A DNA stretch of 64,000 nucleotides, from positions 6,334,001 through 6,398,000 of the forward strand of contig NZ_CP140706.1 of NCBI RefSeq assembly GCF_034555375.1. The letters run 5' to 3'. Below are positions 9,841-17,598 of this stretch, in pieces. The notes under the pieces were generated by a model. It made no database searches and was not told the DNA's origin. It saw only the letters and a list, made by a program, of their open reading frames with translations. Each line of letters starts with the position of its first letter. Within the stretch, counting starts at the first letter, position 1. The DNA comes from Pseudomonas sp. B33.4. GTDB lineage: Bacteria > Pseudomonadota > Gammaproteobacteria > Pseudomonadales > Pseudomonadaceae. Made by a program: the position numbers and the translations under genes.

Positions 9841-10095
9841 ACCGGCACGGGTCTCACACCGTGTCGAGGAACATGAAATCTTTAGGCTCCCGACCACACT
9901 TTACGAATACTCAATGCGTGGGCATCGTCGTCTCGGATTTTATTGCAAGCTCCCAGAGGCAATTTAAACAAGGTGTATCAAGCCATGAAGCTAGTGGTCG
10001 GACATGAATAAAGCAGTCCACTCCAGAACCGGGTTGATAAGCGAAGGATGACTTTTGCACTTGCACCCTTGAGCAAAGGTGCATAGTCTCAGCGA

Positions 10096-10147
10096 ACGTG
10101 AGTGTGTCCGCTAAGGATGCGCAGGCCTTGGCCTCACCGAAGCCTGC
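10096..10147. repeat. Repeat-hairpin module, copy B
   Basis: The 21-base unit identical to copy A occupies 10096-10116; the 27-base hairpin lies at 10121-10147 (stem begins GCAGGC and ends GCCTGC on the plus strand, loop CTC). It is followed within five bases by a rho-independent terminator on the plus strand. Confidence 0.65.
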
Positions 10148-10151
10148 ATAC

Positions 10152-10182
10152 AAAAAAACCGCCTCCTCAAGGCGGTTTTTTT
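10152..10182. terminator. Terminator downstream of module B
   Basis: Stem AACCGCC/GGCGGTT with seven A before and seven T after it. No protein gene ends here on the plus strand, so it would end a non-coding transcript, or act on the minus strand before the module. Confidence 0.75.
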
Positions 10183-10316
10183 ACGCTTGAAGGTTACTGT
10201 CTCCTGCAACATCCGGTGAACATTCACCCATAGAACCCACCTACCAACATCTTCTCCCCAGGCTACCCTTCAAAAACCCGCAGGAAGCGGCCCCCGATTC
10301 AGCTCAAGGAACGACC

Positions 10317-11810
10317 ATGTCCCTCTCCATCGTCCACAGTCGCGCCCAGATTGGCGTGGAAGCCCCCGCTGTCACCGTCGAAGTCCATCTGGCCAATGGT
10401 CTGCCATCGCTGACCATGGTCGGCCTGCCCGAGGCGGCGGTGAAGGAGAGCAAGGATCGGGTGCGCAGCGCGATCATCAATTCCGGGCTGCAGTTTCCGG
10501 CGCGGCGGATCACCTTGAATCTGGCGCCGGCCGATCTGCCCAAGGATGGCGGGCGGTTTGATCTGGCGATTGCCTTGGGGATTCTCTCGGCGAGTGTGCA
10601 GGTGCCGTGTCTGACGCTGGATGATGTGGAATGTCTGGGTGAATTGGCGTTGTCCGGCGCAGTGCGAGCGGTGCGTGGCGTGTTGCCGGCGGCACTGGCG
10701 GCGCGCAAGGCTGGACGGGCACTGGTGGTGCCGCGGGCGAATGCCGAGGAGGCGTGCCTGGCTTCGGGGTTGAAGGTGTTTGCGGTGGATCATTTGCTGG
10801 AGGCGGTGGCGCACTTCAATGGGCATACGCCGGTTGAGCCCTATGTGTCCGACGGGTTGATGCACGCCAGCAAGCCTTATCCCGACTTGAATGAAGTGCA
10901 GGGGCAACTGGCGGCAAAACGGGCGCTGCTGATTGCTGCTGCGGGTGCGCATAACTTGTTGTTCAGCGGGCCGCCGGGAACCGGCAAAACCTTGTTGGCC
11001 AGCCGGTTACCGGGACTGTTGCCACCGTTGGTTGAGAGTGAAGCGCTGGAAGTCGCGGCGATTCAGTCAGTCGCCAGCGGTGCGCCGCTGACCCATTGGC
11101 CGCAGCGTCCGTTCCGCCAACCGCACCACTCGGCATCCGGGCCGGCACTGGTCGGTGGCAGTTCAAAACCGCAACCCGGCGAAATCACCCTGGCCCACCA
11201 CGGCGTGCTGTTCCTCGATGAGCTGCCGGAGTTTGATCGCAAGGTGCTGGAGGTTTTACGCGAGCCTTTGGAGTCCGGGTTCATCGTGATCGCCAGGGCC
11301 AAGGACCGCGTGCGTTTCCCCGCGCGCTTTCAGTTGGTGGCGGCGATGAACCCTTGCCCCTGTGGATATCTTGGTGAACCCAGTGGCAAGTGCTCGTGCA
11401 CGCCGGATATGGTTCAGCGTTATCGCAACAAGTTGTCGGGCCCCCTGTTGGACCGGATCGACTTACACCTGACGGTAGCGCGGGAGGCGACAGCGCTGAA
11501 CCCTGCGGTAAAGCCAGGAGAAGACAGCGCCAGTGCGGCCGCGTTGGTAGCCGAGGCCCGTGAACGACAACAGAAACGCCAGGGATGTGCCAATGCGTTT
11601 CTTGATCTGCCAGGCCTGCGTCGCCACTGCAAGTTATCCACAGCCGATGAGGCCTGGCTGGAATCAGCCTGTGAACGGCTGACCCTGTCACTGCGCTCGG
11701 CGCACCGGTTGCTCAAGGTCGCCAGAACGTTGGCCGATCTGAGCCAGGAAAAAGACATTAAACGCGAACACCTGGCGGAGGCTTTGCAGTATCGGCCGGC
11801 AACGCAATGA
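10317..11810 (+). CDS. comM: YifB/ComM family AAA+ ATPase
   Basis: A 497-residue Mg-chelatase-like ATPase. ComM is a hexameric helicase that promotes branch migration during natural transformation, and is also found in bacteria not known to be competent. The N-terminal LonC-like domain (about 1-170) has the family start SLSIVHSRAQ. Walker A is GPPGTGKT at 218-225, Walker B GVLFLDELPEF. The Cys cluster PCPCGYLG...CSCTPD of the Mg-chelatase insert and the C-terminal helical domain are present. Its stop is followed by about 300 bases and then the accessory operon. Confidence 0.92.
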   Translation: MSLSIVHSRAQIGVEAPAVTVEVHLANGLPSLTMVGLPEAAVKESKDRVRSAIINSGLQFPARRITLNLAPADLPKDGGRFDLAIALGILSASVQVPCLTLDDVECLGELALSGAVRAVRGVLPAALAARKAGRALVVPRANAEEACLASGLKVFAVDHLLEAVAHFNGHTPVEPYVSDGLMHASKPYPDLNEVQGQLAAKRALLIAAAGAHNLLFSGPPGTGKTLLASRLPGLLPPLVESEALEVAAIQSVASGAPLTHWPQRPFRQPHHSASGPALVGGSSKPQPGEITLAHHGVLFLDELPEFDRKVLEVLREPLESGFIVIARAKDRVRFPARFQLVAAMNPCPCGYLGEPSGKCSCTPDMVQRYRNKLSGPLLDRIDLHLTVAREATALNPAVKPGEDSASAAALVAEARERQQKRQGCANAFLDLPGLRRHCKLSTADEAWLESACERLTLSLRSAHRLLKVARTLADLSQEKDIKREHLAEALQYRPATQ

Positions 11811-12111
11811 AAATGACAGCGCGGCTCGCAAGTGAACTGCCCCGAAAATAAACACCCGAGCGCTGATGGCGATTGGCCGGGATGTGATATAACGACGGCG
11901 CTCTTTTTTACTACATTCTGTCTATCGTCAAGACATAGAGCATTTTTCATCATGGAGTGGAGGCGGGGCATCATGGACAAGGTTTTTACTGTTACCGGAC
12001 AAAGCTGTTCAATTCATTAGTTCAAATCAAGACAAAAAATCCCTTGCCCGTCGTTATTACTCTGTTTGGCATTGGCCTTATTTAAACAAACTTTGAAAAC
12101 AAAACTTCATT
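11811..12111 (+). promoter_or_regulatory. A+T-richer upstream region of the phosphoramidate-type operon
   Basis: About 300 bases between comM and the first gene of the accessory operon, with more A and T than the flanks, especially in the last 120 bases. It probably holds the operon promoter and a leader. I could not pick a clear -35/-10 pair, and there is no good ribosome binding site before the ATG at 12112. No gene is supported here. Confidence 0.45.
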
Positions 12112-13284
12112 ATGAAAAATGTTTACTTGCTCAGCAACGTGGTGGACGGCGGCAAAACTTATCTCGAGTATCTGATTCCAGCGCTAAAATCGCTTCGAGA
12201 AAAGTATAACTGTGTCGTGCTCAATACTGATCGTACCGGCTTGAATAGAGAGGAAGTCGAAGCCGTCCTCGATTTCCCGGTAGAGCAGGTTGACAATGAA
12301 TTCATCGCAAGCCTGAAATCGCAGGTTGTCATTTCAAATGATGCCTATTCCGGACGCCTGCTGGACAACTCGAACTTTGGCATCTTCATCAGTCACGGCA
12401 ATGTCGGGATGCCGACCAAAGACAAATATTACTACGCCGAATTGACCTCTTACTGGGATGTGGTCATCGCGTCTTCCCGGTCAGGCTTTGATTTGATTAC
12501 TGCCGGGATGCAGGCATACCGTCGCGACAGAAAGGCCCTGAAAACACTATTGATCGATGGACTGGCGTTGCGCTCGGACATGCGCAGCACCAGCCCGGTG
12601 GCCACGCTGCCGGTGAAGATCCCCGGTAATTTCGAATCATCACCGCCATCGACAAAAACCTCGGATGACTACGTCGTCGGGCTTCTGCCGACCCAACTGG
12701 GTATCTGCCCGAACGGGGCGACTCTGTATGAGAATCTGCAGACCGTCATCAATGCAGTGAAGTCGCAAATTCCCCACGCGACGTTCATCTTGCGTCCGTA
12801 CATGGCCGAACTTTCCCATCCGACCGTGAAGGATCTGTGCGAACAACTGTCTGCCCATGACTGGATAACCATAGACAAGCCCGGGACCAGCAGCACGGCT
12901 TTCTATACACAATGCGACACGGTCATCACCGATGCATCCACCGGCGGTGTTTCGTTCATGCTCAATACCTGCAAACTGCCGATTTATTATGTGCCCTATA
13001 CCGAAGAGAGCAATCTCACGGTCGACGCCTGGCTAAAGCAAATGGATAACCTGTTGCCAATTGCCAGAAGCAACAATGAGCTCAGGGACATGGCACTGGG
13101 GTTCAGCCTGCTGAAACCAGAAGACAGCTATTACATATACAACAAGTTCTACCAGGCACAATACAGCGACTTGCCCCTGCCTCAGGAAGTGTTCCACGAC
13201 CTGATTGAATACCGGCACGAGTCGCAGTATTGCCCGCTCTCGATTGACTCTTTCGGAAACATAATCGAGCGGGACAACGCTTAA
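12112..13284 (+). CDS. TagF/TarF-like (CDP-glycerol glycerophosphotransferase-type) GT-B transferase
   Basis: A 390-residue protein with the two-lobed plan of the Glyphos_transf (TagB/TagF/TarF) family. The N-lobe carries the FISHGNVG motif with H95, where teichoic acid polymerases have their catalytic His-Gly. The C-lobe has LRPYMAELSHP (about 228-238) and VITDASTGGVSFML (about 271-284), corresponding to the phosphate-binding TD(Y)SS segment. Such enzymes move a phospho-group from a CDP-linked donor, so this one could transfer the activated phosphoramidate to a glycan; this is inference. There is no signal peptide or clear membrane span. Base composition is lower in G+C than its neighbours, pointing to acquisition. 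It begins the operon, 73 bases before the next gene. A glycerol- or ribitol-phosphate transferase is the alternative. Confidence 0.6.
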   Translation: MKNVYLLSNVVDGGKTYLEYLIPALKSLREKYNCVVLNTDRTGLNREEVEAVLDFPVEQVDNEFIASLKSQVVISNDAYSGRLLDNSNFGIFISHGNVGMPTKDKYYYAELTSYWDVVIASSRSGFDLITAGMQAYRRDRKALKTLLIDGLALRSDMRSTSPVATLPVKIPGNFESSPPSTKTSDDYVVGLLPTQLGICPNGATLYENLQTVINAVKSQIPHATFILRPYMAELSHPTVKDLCEQLSAHDWITIDKPGTSSTAFYTQCDTVITDASTGGVSFMLNTCKLPIYYVPYTEESNLTVDAWLKQMDNLLPIARSNNELRDMALGFSLLKPEDSYYIYNKFYQAQYSDLPLPQEVFHDLIEYRHESQYCPLSIDSFGNIIERDNA

Positions 13285-13357
13285 AATAAAGCACGTCTGG
13301 CCTCATGCAAGGAAACAGCCTGCCGATACACTCGAATCGAACACAAGTCAGAACACT

Positions 13358-13900
13358 ATGAAATGTGAAGCTGGTGGACAGGTAATCTGGATTACGGGCC
13401 TTTCAGGAGCGGGCAAATCAACGCTGGCCGGTGAATTGGTTGCCAGACTGCGTGCTGAAGGACGCTCGGTGGTCATACTCGATGGCGATGAATTGCGCGA
13501 AGTATTTGGCGCAGCCGCCGCCAACTCACAGAACCATGGCCGCGAAGGTCGCCTGGCCCTCGCTCTGCAATACGCTCGCCTGTGCAAAATGATCGCAGCA
13601 CAGGGACAAATCGTAGTGATCGCCACGATCTCGCTGTTTCGCGAGGTTCACGAGTGGAACCGCGCCCAGCTGCCCAAATATTTCGAGATTTATCTGAAGG
13701 TGCCCGTCGAGGAGTTGCGTCGCCGCGACCCCAAGGACATCTATCGCCGTTTCGATGCAGGCGAACTGCACAACGTTGCCGGGCTCGACCTGGCCATTGA
13801 TGAACCGCTGGCGGCGGACTGCCTGGTTGAGTTCGATCGCGAACGCTCCAGCCAGCGTCTGGCCGATGATTTGCTCCCTAAAATTCTTCGAAGGAACTGA
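13358..13900 (+). CDS. APS-kinase-like protein, probable CDP-phosphoramidate kinase (Cj1415 type)
   Basis: A 180-residue P-loop kinase of the CysC fold. Walker A is GLSGAGKST at 14-22 and the DGDELR motif follows at 42-47, where true APS kinases usually have DGDNVR. The later segment PVEELRRRDPKDIYRRFDAG resembles the lid region. In this operon it most likely corresponds to C. jejuni Cj1415, which phosphorylates the 3'-hydroxyl of cytidine diphosphoramidate, a step analogous to making PAPS. Sulfate activation is less likely because no cysD/cysN or sulfotransferase is nearby. The stop is two bases before the methyltransferase. Confidence 0.75.
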   Translation: MKCEAGGQVIWITGLSGAGKSTLAGELVARLRAEGRSVVILDGDELREVFGAAAANSQNHGREGRLALALQYARLCKMIAAQGQIVVIATISLFREVHEWNRAQLPKYFEIYLKVPVEELRRRDPKDIYRRFDAGELHNVAGLDLAIDEPLAADCLVEFDRERSSQRLADDLLPKILRRN

Positions 13901-13902
13901 CA

Positions 13903-14652
13903 ATGAAAACCGAATGGGACTACACCACCCTGGCCGATGCTTATTTGAAGCGCCCTGACTACGCCGACGCGGCCATCGACGCCATGCTGTCGATTGCCGG
14001 TGCCGAGCAAGGCGACAAGTTCTGCGACGTCGGCGCGGGTGTTGCGCACTTGACGCTGATGCTGGCCGCCCGCGGCCTGGATGTGACAGCGGTAGAACCC
14101 AACGATGCGATGCGCGGCAATGGCATCAAGCGCACCGCAGAACTGCAAAACGTCAAATGGCACGAAGGCACCGGTGAAGCCACCGGCCAGTCGGCGCAAG
14201 CGTTCGACATGGTCACGTTCGGCAGCTCCTTCAACGTCTGCGACCGTCAGCAGGCCCTTAAGGAAACCGCGCGCATTCTCAAGCCGCGCGGCTGGTTTGC
14301 CTGCATGTGGAACCACCGCAATCTGGAAGACCCGATCCAGGCGCGCATCGAAGCGATCATCAAAGAGCGCGTGGCCGGTTATGGCTACGGCACCCGTCGC
14401 GAAGACCAGACCGCGGTGATCGATGCCAGCGAATTGTTCGGCCCGGTCGTGCATCTGGATGCCCGCGTGATCCACGAGCAGTCGATCGAAGAATGCCTCG
14501 AAGCCTGGCGCTCGCACGCCACGCTGGAACGTCAGGCTGGCGCCAGCTTCCATGAAGTGATCGCGGCCATCGACGACTACCTGAAAAGCCTGCAGACGCC
14601 GTCGATCCAGATTCCATACTCGACCAACATCTGGGTTGCTCAACTGAGATAA
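13903..14652 (+). CDS. SAM-dependent methyltransferase, probable phosphoramidate O-methyltransferase
   Basis: A 249-residue class I methyltransferase. Motif I is FCDVGAGVAHL at 40-50, the acidic end of strand 2 is in VTAVEPND, and motif post-I lies near FDMVTFGSSFNVCD. C. jejuni uses methyltransferases (Cj1419, Cj1420) to add the O-methyl of its phosphoramidate, and this gene fills that slot. The substrate cannot be read from the sequence. It is tightly packed between the kinase (two bases) and the PEP-synthase-like gene (six bases). Confidence 0.72.
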   Translation: MKTEWDYTTLADAYLKRPDYADAAIDAMLSIAGAEQGDKFCDVGAGVAHLTLMLAARGLDVTAVEPNDAMRGNGIKRTAELQNVKWHEGTGEATGQSAQAFDMVTFGSSFNVCDRQQALKETARILKPRGWFACMWNHRNLEDPIQARIEAIIKERVAGYGYGTRREDQTAVIDASELFGPVVHLDARVIHEQSIEECLEAWRSHATLERQAGASFHEVIAAIDDYLKSLQTPSIQIPYSTNIWVAQLR

Positions 14653-14658
14653 CCGCTG

Positions 14659-16974
14659 ATGGCCCTGCATTTCTCAACCAAGGCCGGCACCCTGACCAGC
14701 CTGCAAGGGCGACTCGCCTCGGCGCACATTGCGCCGTTGCTGTCATTCACGGTGGCGGACTGGCAACTGGATCAGCGCGCTTGCGTTGAGGATATCCAGC
14801 GTCGGCTGCCAGCCGCTCCGTGGATCGTGCGCTCCAGTTGCGGGCGCGAGGACAGTGCGCAGGCGTCGTTCGCCGGCGCCTTCCTGTCGGTGCCGAATGT
14901 CGAGGAGGCTGAGCTGGTCTCGGCGATCGAACAAGTCATCGCCAGTTACGGCGATGCGCACCTGACTGACGAGATCCTGATTCAGCCAATGCTCGGCAAT
15001 GTGGCACGCTCCGGCGTAGCCTTCTCTCACGACCCCAACACCTGCGCACCTTATCGCGTGGTGAATTGGTCGGAGGGCGATGACACCGCCGCCGTCACTG
15101 GCGGCATGGGTGGGCGGCTCTGGCAGCAGGCGGCGCACAGTGAAGTGGCAGCGCCTGTGTCGCTCGCACCAGTGGTGGCCTTGCTCGAAGAATTGCTCAG
15201 CCTGTTTGGTGATCGGCCGGTCGACTGCGAGTTCGCGGTCACCCGTGATGCTGAAGGCGAGACGCTCTGGCTGCTGCAAGCCCGGCCATTGATTCTGCCG
15301 ACGGCGCCTGAGTCTGCGGCCACCCAGTTCGCTCGCCTGCAAAGCATTCAGAGCAAAGTCGAACGGGGCATGCGTCCGCACCCCTTTCTGATCGGTCAGC
15401 GCACGGTGTATGGCGTGATGCCCGACTGGAACCCGGCCGAGATCATCGGCATCCGGCCCAAACCGCTGGCGCTTTCGCTGTATCGGGATCTGGTCACTGA
15501 CTCGATCTGGGCCTACCAGCGCCATAACTATGGCTACCGTAACTTGCGCAGCTTCCCGCTGATGCCGCACTTTTTCGGTCTGCCGTATATCGACGTGCGT
15601 CTGTCGTTCAACTCGTTTATCCCGGCCGATCTGGATGAAGGACTGGCGGGGCGTCTGGTCGATTACTACATCGATCGCTTGCTGGCGGAACCGACGCTGC
15701 ACGACAAGGTAGAGTTCGAGATCGTGTTCTCCTGCTACACCCTCGACTTGTCGCAGCAACTGGAGCGTTTGCGCAGTGCCGGTTTTCTTGAACATGAACT
15801 GGACGCCATCAGCACCAGTCTGCGCAAGCTGACCAACCGCATCGTGCACCCCAAGGACGGTTTGTGGCGCAGCGATGCCAACAAGCTCGATGTGCTCAAC
15901 GCTCGCCGCGAAGAGCTGCTGGCCTCCGATGCCGATCCGCTCGAACGCATTTACTGGCTGCTGGAGGATGCCAAGCGTTACGGCACCCTGCCCTTCGCCG
16001 GCCTGGCCCGCGCCGGATTTGTTGCCGTGCAGATGCTTCGATCGCTGGTCAGCGTGGGCGTGTTTTCGCAGGCGGATTACGATGCGTTCATGGCCGGGGT
16101 TTCCACGGTCAGCGGGCAGTTGGCCCGTGACCGCGCCACCCTCGACAAAACCACGTTCCTCGCCCGTTACGGGCATTTGCGACCGGGCACTTACGACATC
16201 CTCTCGCCGCGTTACGACGAGGCGCCAGAGCTGTATTTCGACTGGACGCAAAGCCCCGCCGCGCCGGAACCGCTGCGACCGTTTTCGCTGACGCTGCCGC
16301 AGATGCGCGAAATCGTCAAACAGCTCGAAGCCCATGGCCTGCAGCCTGATCCGGTAGGGCTGCTGGACTTCCTGCAGAACGGCATCGAGCTGCGCGAGCT
16401 GGCCAAGTTTCACTTCACGCGTAACCTTTCCGATGCCTTGGCTCTGATCGCTCAGGTCGGTGCGCAGTACGGCATTGATCGCGAGGATCTGGCCTATTGC
16501 GACATCAGCGCCTTCCAGGAGCTGCATGTAGCTGCAGCAGATCCGAAGGAAGTGTTGCAGCGCAGCATTGAACAGGGCAAGGCGCGCTACGCCGAAACGC
16601 TCAAAGTGTCGCTACCGCCGGTGATTACCTGCCCGGAAGATGTCTGGTGTTTTGAGTGGCCGGAAACGGCGCCCAACTTCATTACACAAAAACGCGTGAC
16701 CGCGCCGGTGGTGCTGTGTGATGACCGGGAAAAACTCGCCGGGGCGATCGTCTGCATTCCCAATGCCGATCCGGGGTTTGACTGGCTGTTCGCCTACCCG
16801 ATTGCCGGGCTGATCACCGCGTGGGGCGGCGCCAATTCGCACATGGCGATCCGTGCCGGTGAGCTTGGCCTGCCGGCGGTCATTGGCGCCGGCGAAGTAC
16901 TCTACCGGCGCTGGTCGACGGCGGACTTTCTGCACCTCGATTGTCCGGGGCGCCGAGTGGAGTTGATGTCATGA
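14659..16974 (+). CDS. PEP-synthase-like ATP-dependent kinase, probable L-glutamine kinase (Cj1418 type)
   Basis: A 771-residue protein. The N-terminal ATP-grasp domain (about 45-215) has WIVRSSCGREDSAQASFAG and the nucleotide-binding end CEFAVTRDAEGETLWLLQARP. A long middle region of roughly 450 residues has no match I recognise. The C-terminal phosphohistidine swivel domain has the catalytic His at about 728 in GGANSHMAIRAGELGLPAV. There is no PEP/pyruvate TIM-barrel, so it is not a PEP synthase or dikinase. Cj1418, of nearly the same length and plan, phosphorylates the side-chain nitrogen of L-glutamine, the first step to phosphoramidate. The stop overlaps the next start (ATGA). Confidence 0.78.
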   Translation: MALHFSTKAGTLTSLQGRLASAHIAPLLSFTVADWQLDQRACVEDIQRRLPAAPWIVRSSCGREDSAQASFAGAFLSVPNVEEAELVSAIEQVIASYGDAHLTDEILIQPMLGNVARSGVAFSHDPNTCAPYRVVNWSEGDDTAAVTGGMGGRLWQQAAHSEVAAPVSLAPVVALLEELLSLFGDRPVDCEFAVTRDAEGETLWLLQARPLILPTAPESAATQFARLQSIQSKVERGMRPHPFLIGQRTVYGVMPDWNPAEIIGIRPKPLALSLYRDLVTDSIWAYQRHNYGYRNLRSFPLMPHFFGLPYIDVRLSFNSFIPADLDEGLAGRLVDYYIDRLLAEPTLHDKVEFEIVFSCYTLDLSQQLERLRSAGFLEHELDAISTSLRKLTNRIVHPKDGLWRSDANKLDVLNARREELLASDADPLERIYWLLEDAKRYGTLPFAGLARAGFVAVQMLRSLVSVGVFSQADYDAFMAGVSTVSGQLARDRATLDKTTFLARYGHLRPGTYDILSPRYDEAPELYFDWTQSPAAPEPLRPFSLTLPQMREIVKQLEAHGLQPDPVGLLDFLQNGIELRELAKFHFTRNLSDALALIAQVGAQYGIDREDLAYCDISAFQELHVAAADPKEVLQRSIEQGKARYAETLKVSLPPVITCPEDVWCFEWPETAPNFITQKRVTAPVVLCDDREKLAGAIVCIPNADPGFDWLFAYPIAGLITAWGGANSHMAIRAGELGLPAVIGAGEVLYRRWSTADFLHLDCPGRRVELMS

Positions 16975-17591
16975 CAGTGGTCGCGATCAGCCAGCGTGTC
17001 GACACACTCCCTGAGCGCGGCGAAAGCCGTGATGCGCTGGATCAGCGCCTGATCGCGTTTGTGCTGGCGGCAGGCTTTATCCCTGTGCCAGTGCCCAACG
17101 GCTGGCAATCACCCGATGACCTCGATCGCTGGCTGACAGCGGTAAACCCGCAAGCCATCGTGCTGTCGGGCGGCAATGACATCGGTCAGTGCCCGGCCCG
17201 TGATCAGACCGAAAGCGGTCTGCTGGATCACGCACAGGCGCGCCATCTGCCGTTGTTGGGGATTTGCCGGGGTATGCAAATGCTGGCGCACTGGTCGGGT
17301 GTATCGTTGAAACCGGTCACCGGCCATGTACGCACCCGGCATCAGCTATCCGGGCAGATCGCCGCCGAGGTCAACAGCTATCACACCCTCGCCCTCGCCG
17401 ATTGCCCGCCAGGGTTTGAAGTGCTGGCGCGCAGCGAGGACGGCGAAATCGAAGCGATCCGTCACCTTCAACTGCCGTGGCAGGGCTGGATGTGGCACCC
17501 GGAGCGCGAAAGCGATTTCGCAGCGCACGACCTTCAGCGCCTGCAACAACTGTTTGGCGAAACCGAATCCACTGAAGAACTCACGGGATAG
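16971..17591 (+). CDS. Class I glutamine amidotransferase-like hydrolase, probable gamma-glutamyl-CDP-amidate hydrolase (Cj1417 type)
   Basis: A 206-residue GATase-1 domain on its own. The nucleophile is C99 in LLGICRGMQM; the His-Glu pair is H176 and E178 in WHPERE; the oxyanion-side loop is IVLSGGND. It resembles gamma-glutamyl-GABA hydrolases (PuuD) in family, but the operon points to Cj1417, which cleaves gamma-glutamyl-CDP-amidate to cytidine diphosphoramidate and glutamate. The start at 16971 overlaps the previous stop; an in-frame start 30 bases upstream lies inside the previous gene and is less likely. Confidence 0.77.
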   Translation: MTVVAISQRVDTLPERGESRDALDQRLIAFVLAAGFIPVPVPNGWQSPDDLDRWLTAVNPQAIVLSGGNDIGQCPARDQTESGLLDHAQARHLPLLGICRGMQMLAHWSGVSLKPVTGHVRTRHQLSGQIAAEVNSYHTLALADCPPGFEVLARSEDGEIEAIRHLQLPWQGWMWHPERESDFAAHDLQRLQQLFGETESTEELTG

Positions 17592-17598
17592 ACCTGTT

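Larger units (their letters stand above)
9721..10316. other. Structured intergenic region before comM
   Basis: Nearly 600 bases without a protein gene. It holds the leader of the small ORF, two copies of a repeat-plus-hairpin module, another hairpin (GCACCTT/AAGGGTGC on the minus strand, near 10064-10083), a terminator at 10152-10182, and the comM promoter. One or more small RNAs are plausible. Confidence 0.55.

Noticed and set aside
9911..10153. 80-codon minus-strand frame over module B
   Set aside because: It has no ribosome site, spans the terminator and repeat, and its similarity to the frame over module A comes from the shared repeat DNA rather than protein.
11832..12020. 62-codon frame before the accessory operon
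   Set aside because: No ribosome site and no family-like sequence; it probably lies in the operon leader.
13358..13900. Reading the APS-kinase-like gene as sulfate assimilation cysC
   Set aside because: No cysDN, PAPS reductase or sulfotransferase genes are nearby, and the DGDELR motif and neighbours point to the phosphoramidate route.
14743..16527. Long minus-strand frame inside the PEP-synthase-like gene
   Set aside because: No start signal or family resemblance, and the plus-strand gene has clear catalytic motifs.
16971..17591. Reading the GATase-like gene as PuuD of putrescine breakdown
   Set aside because: The family is the same, but the gene overlaps the glutamine-kinase-like gene and precedes a cytidylyltransferase; the amine genes are more than 13 kb away.
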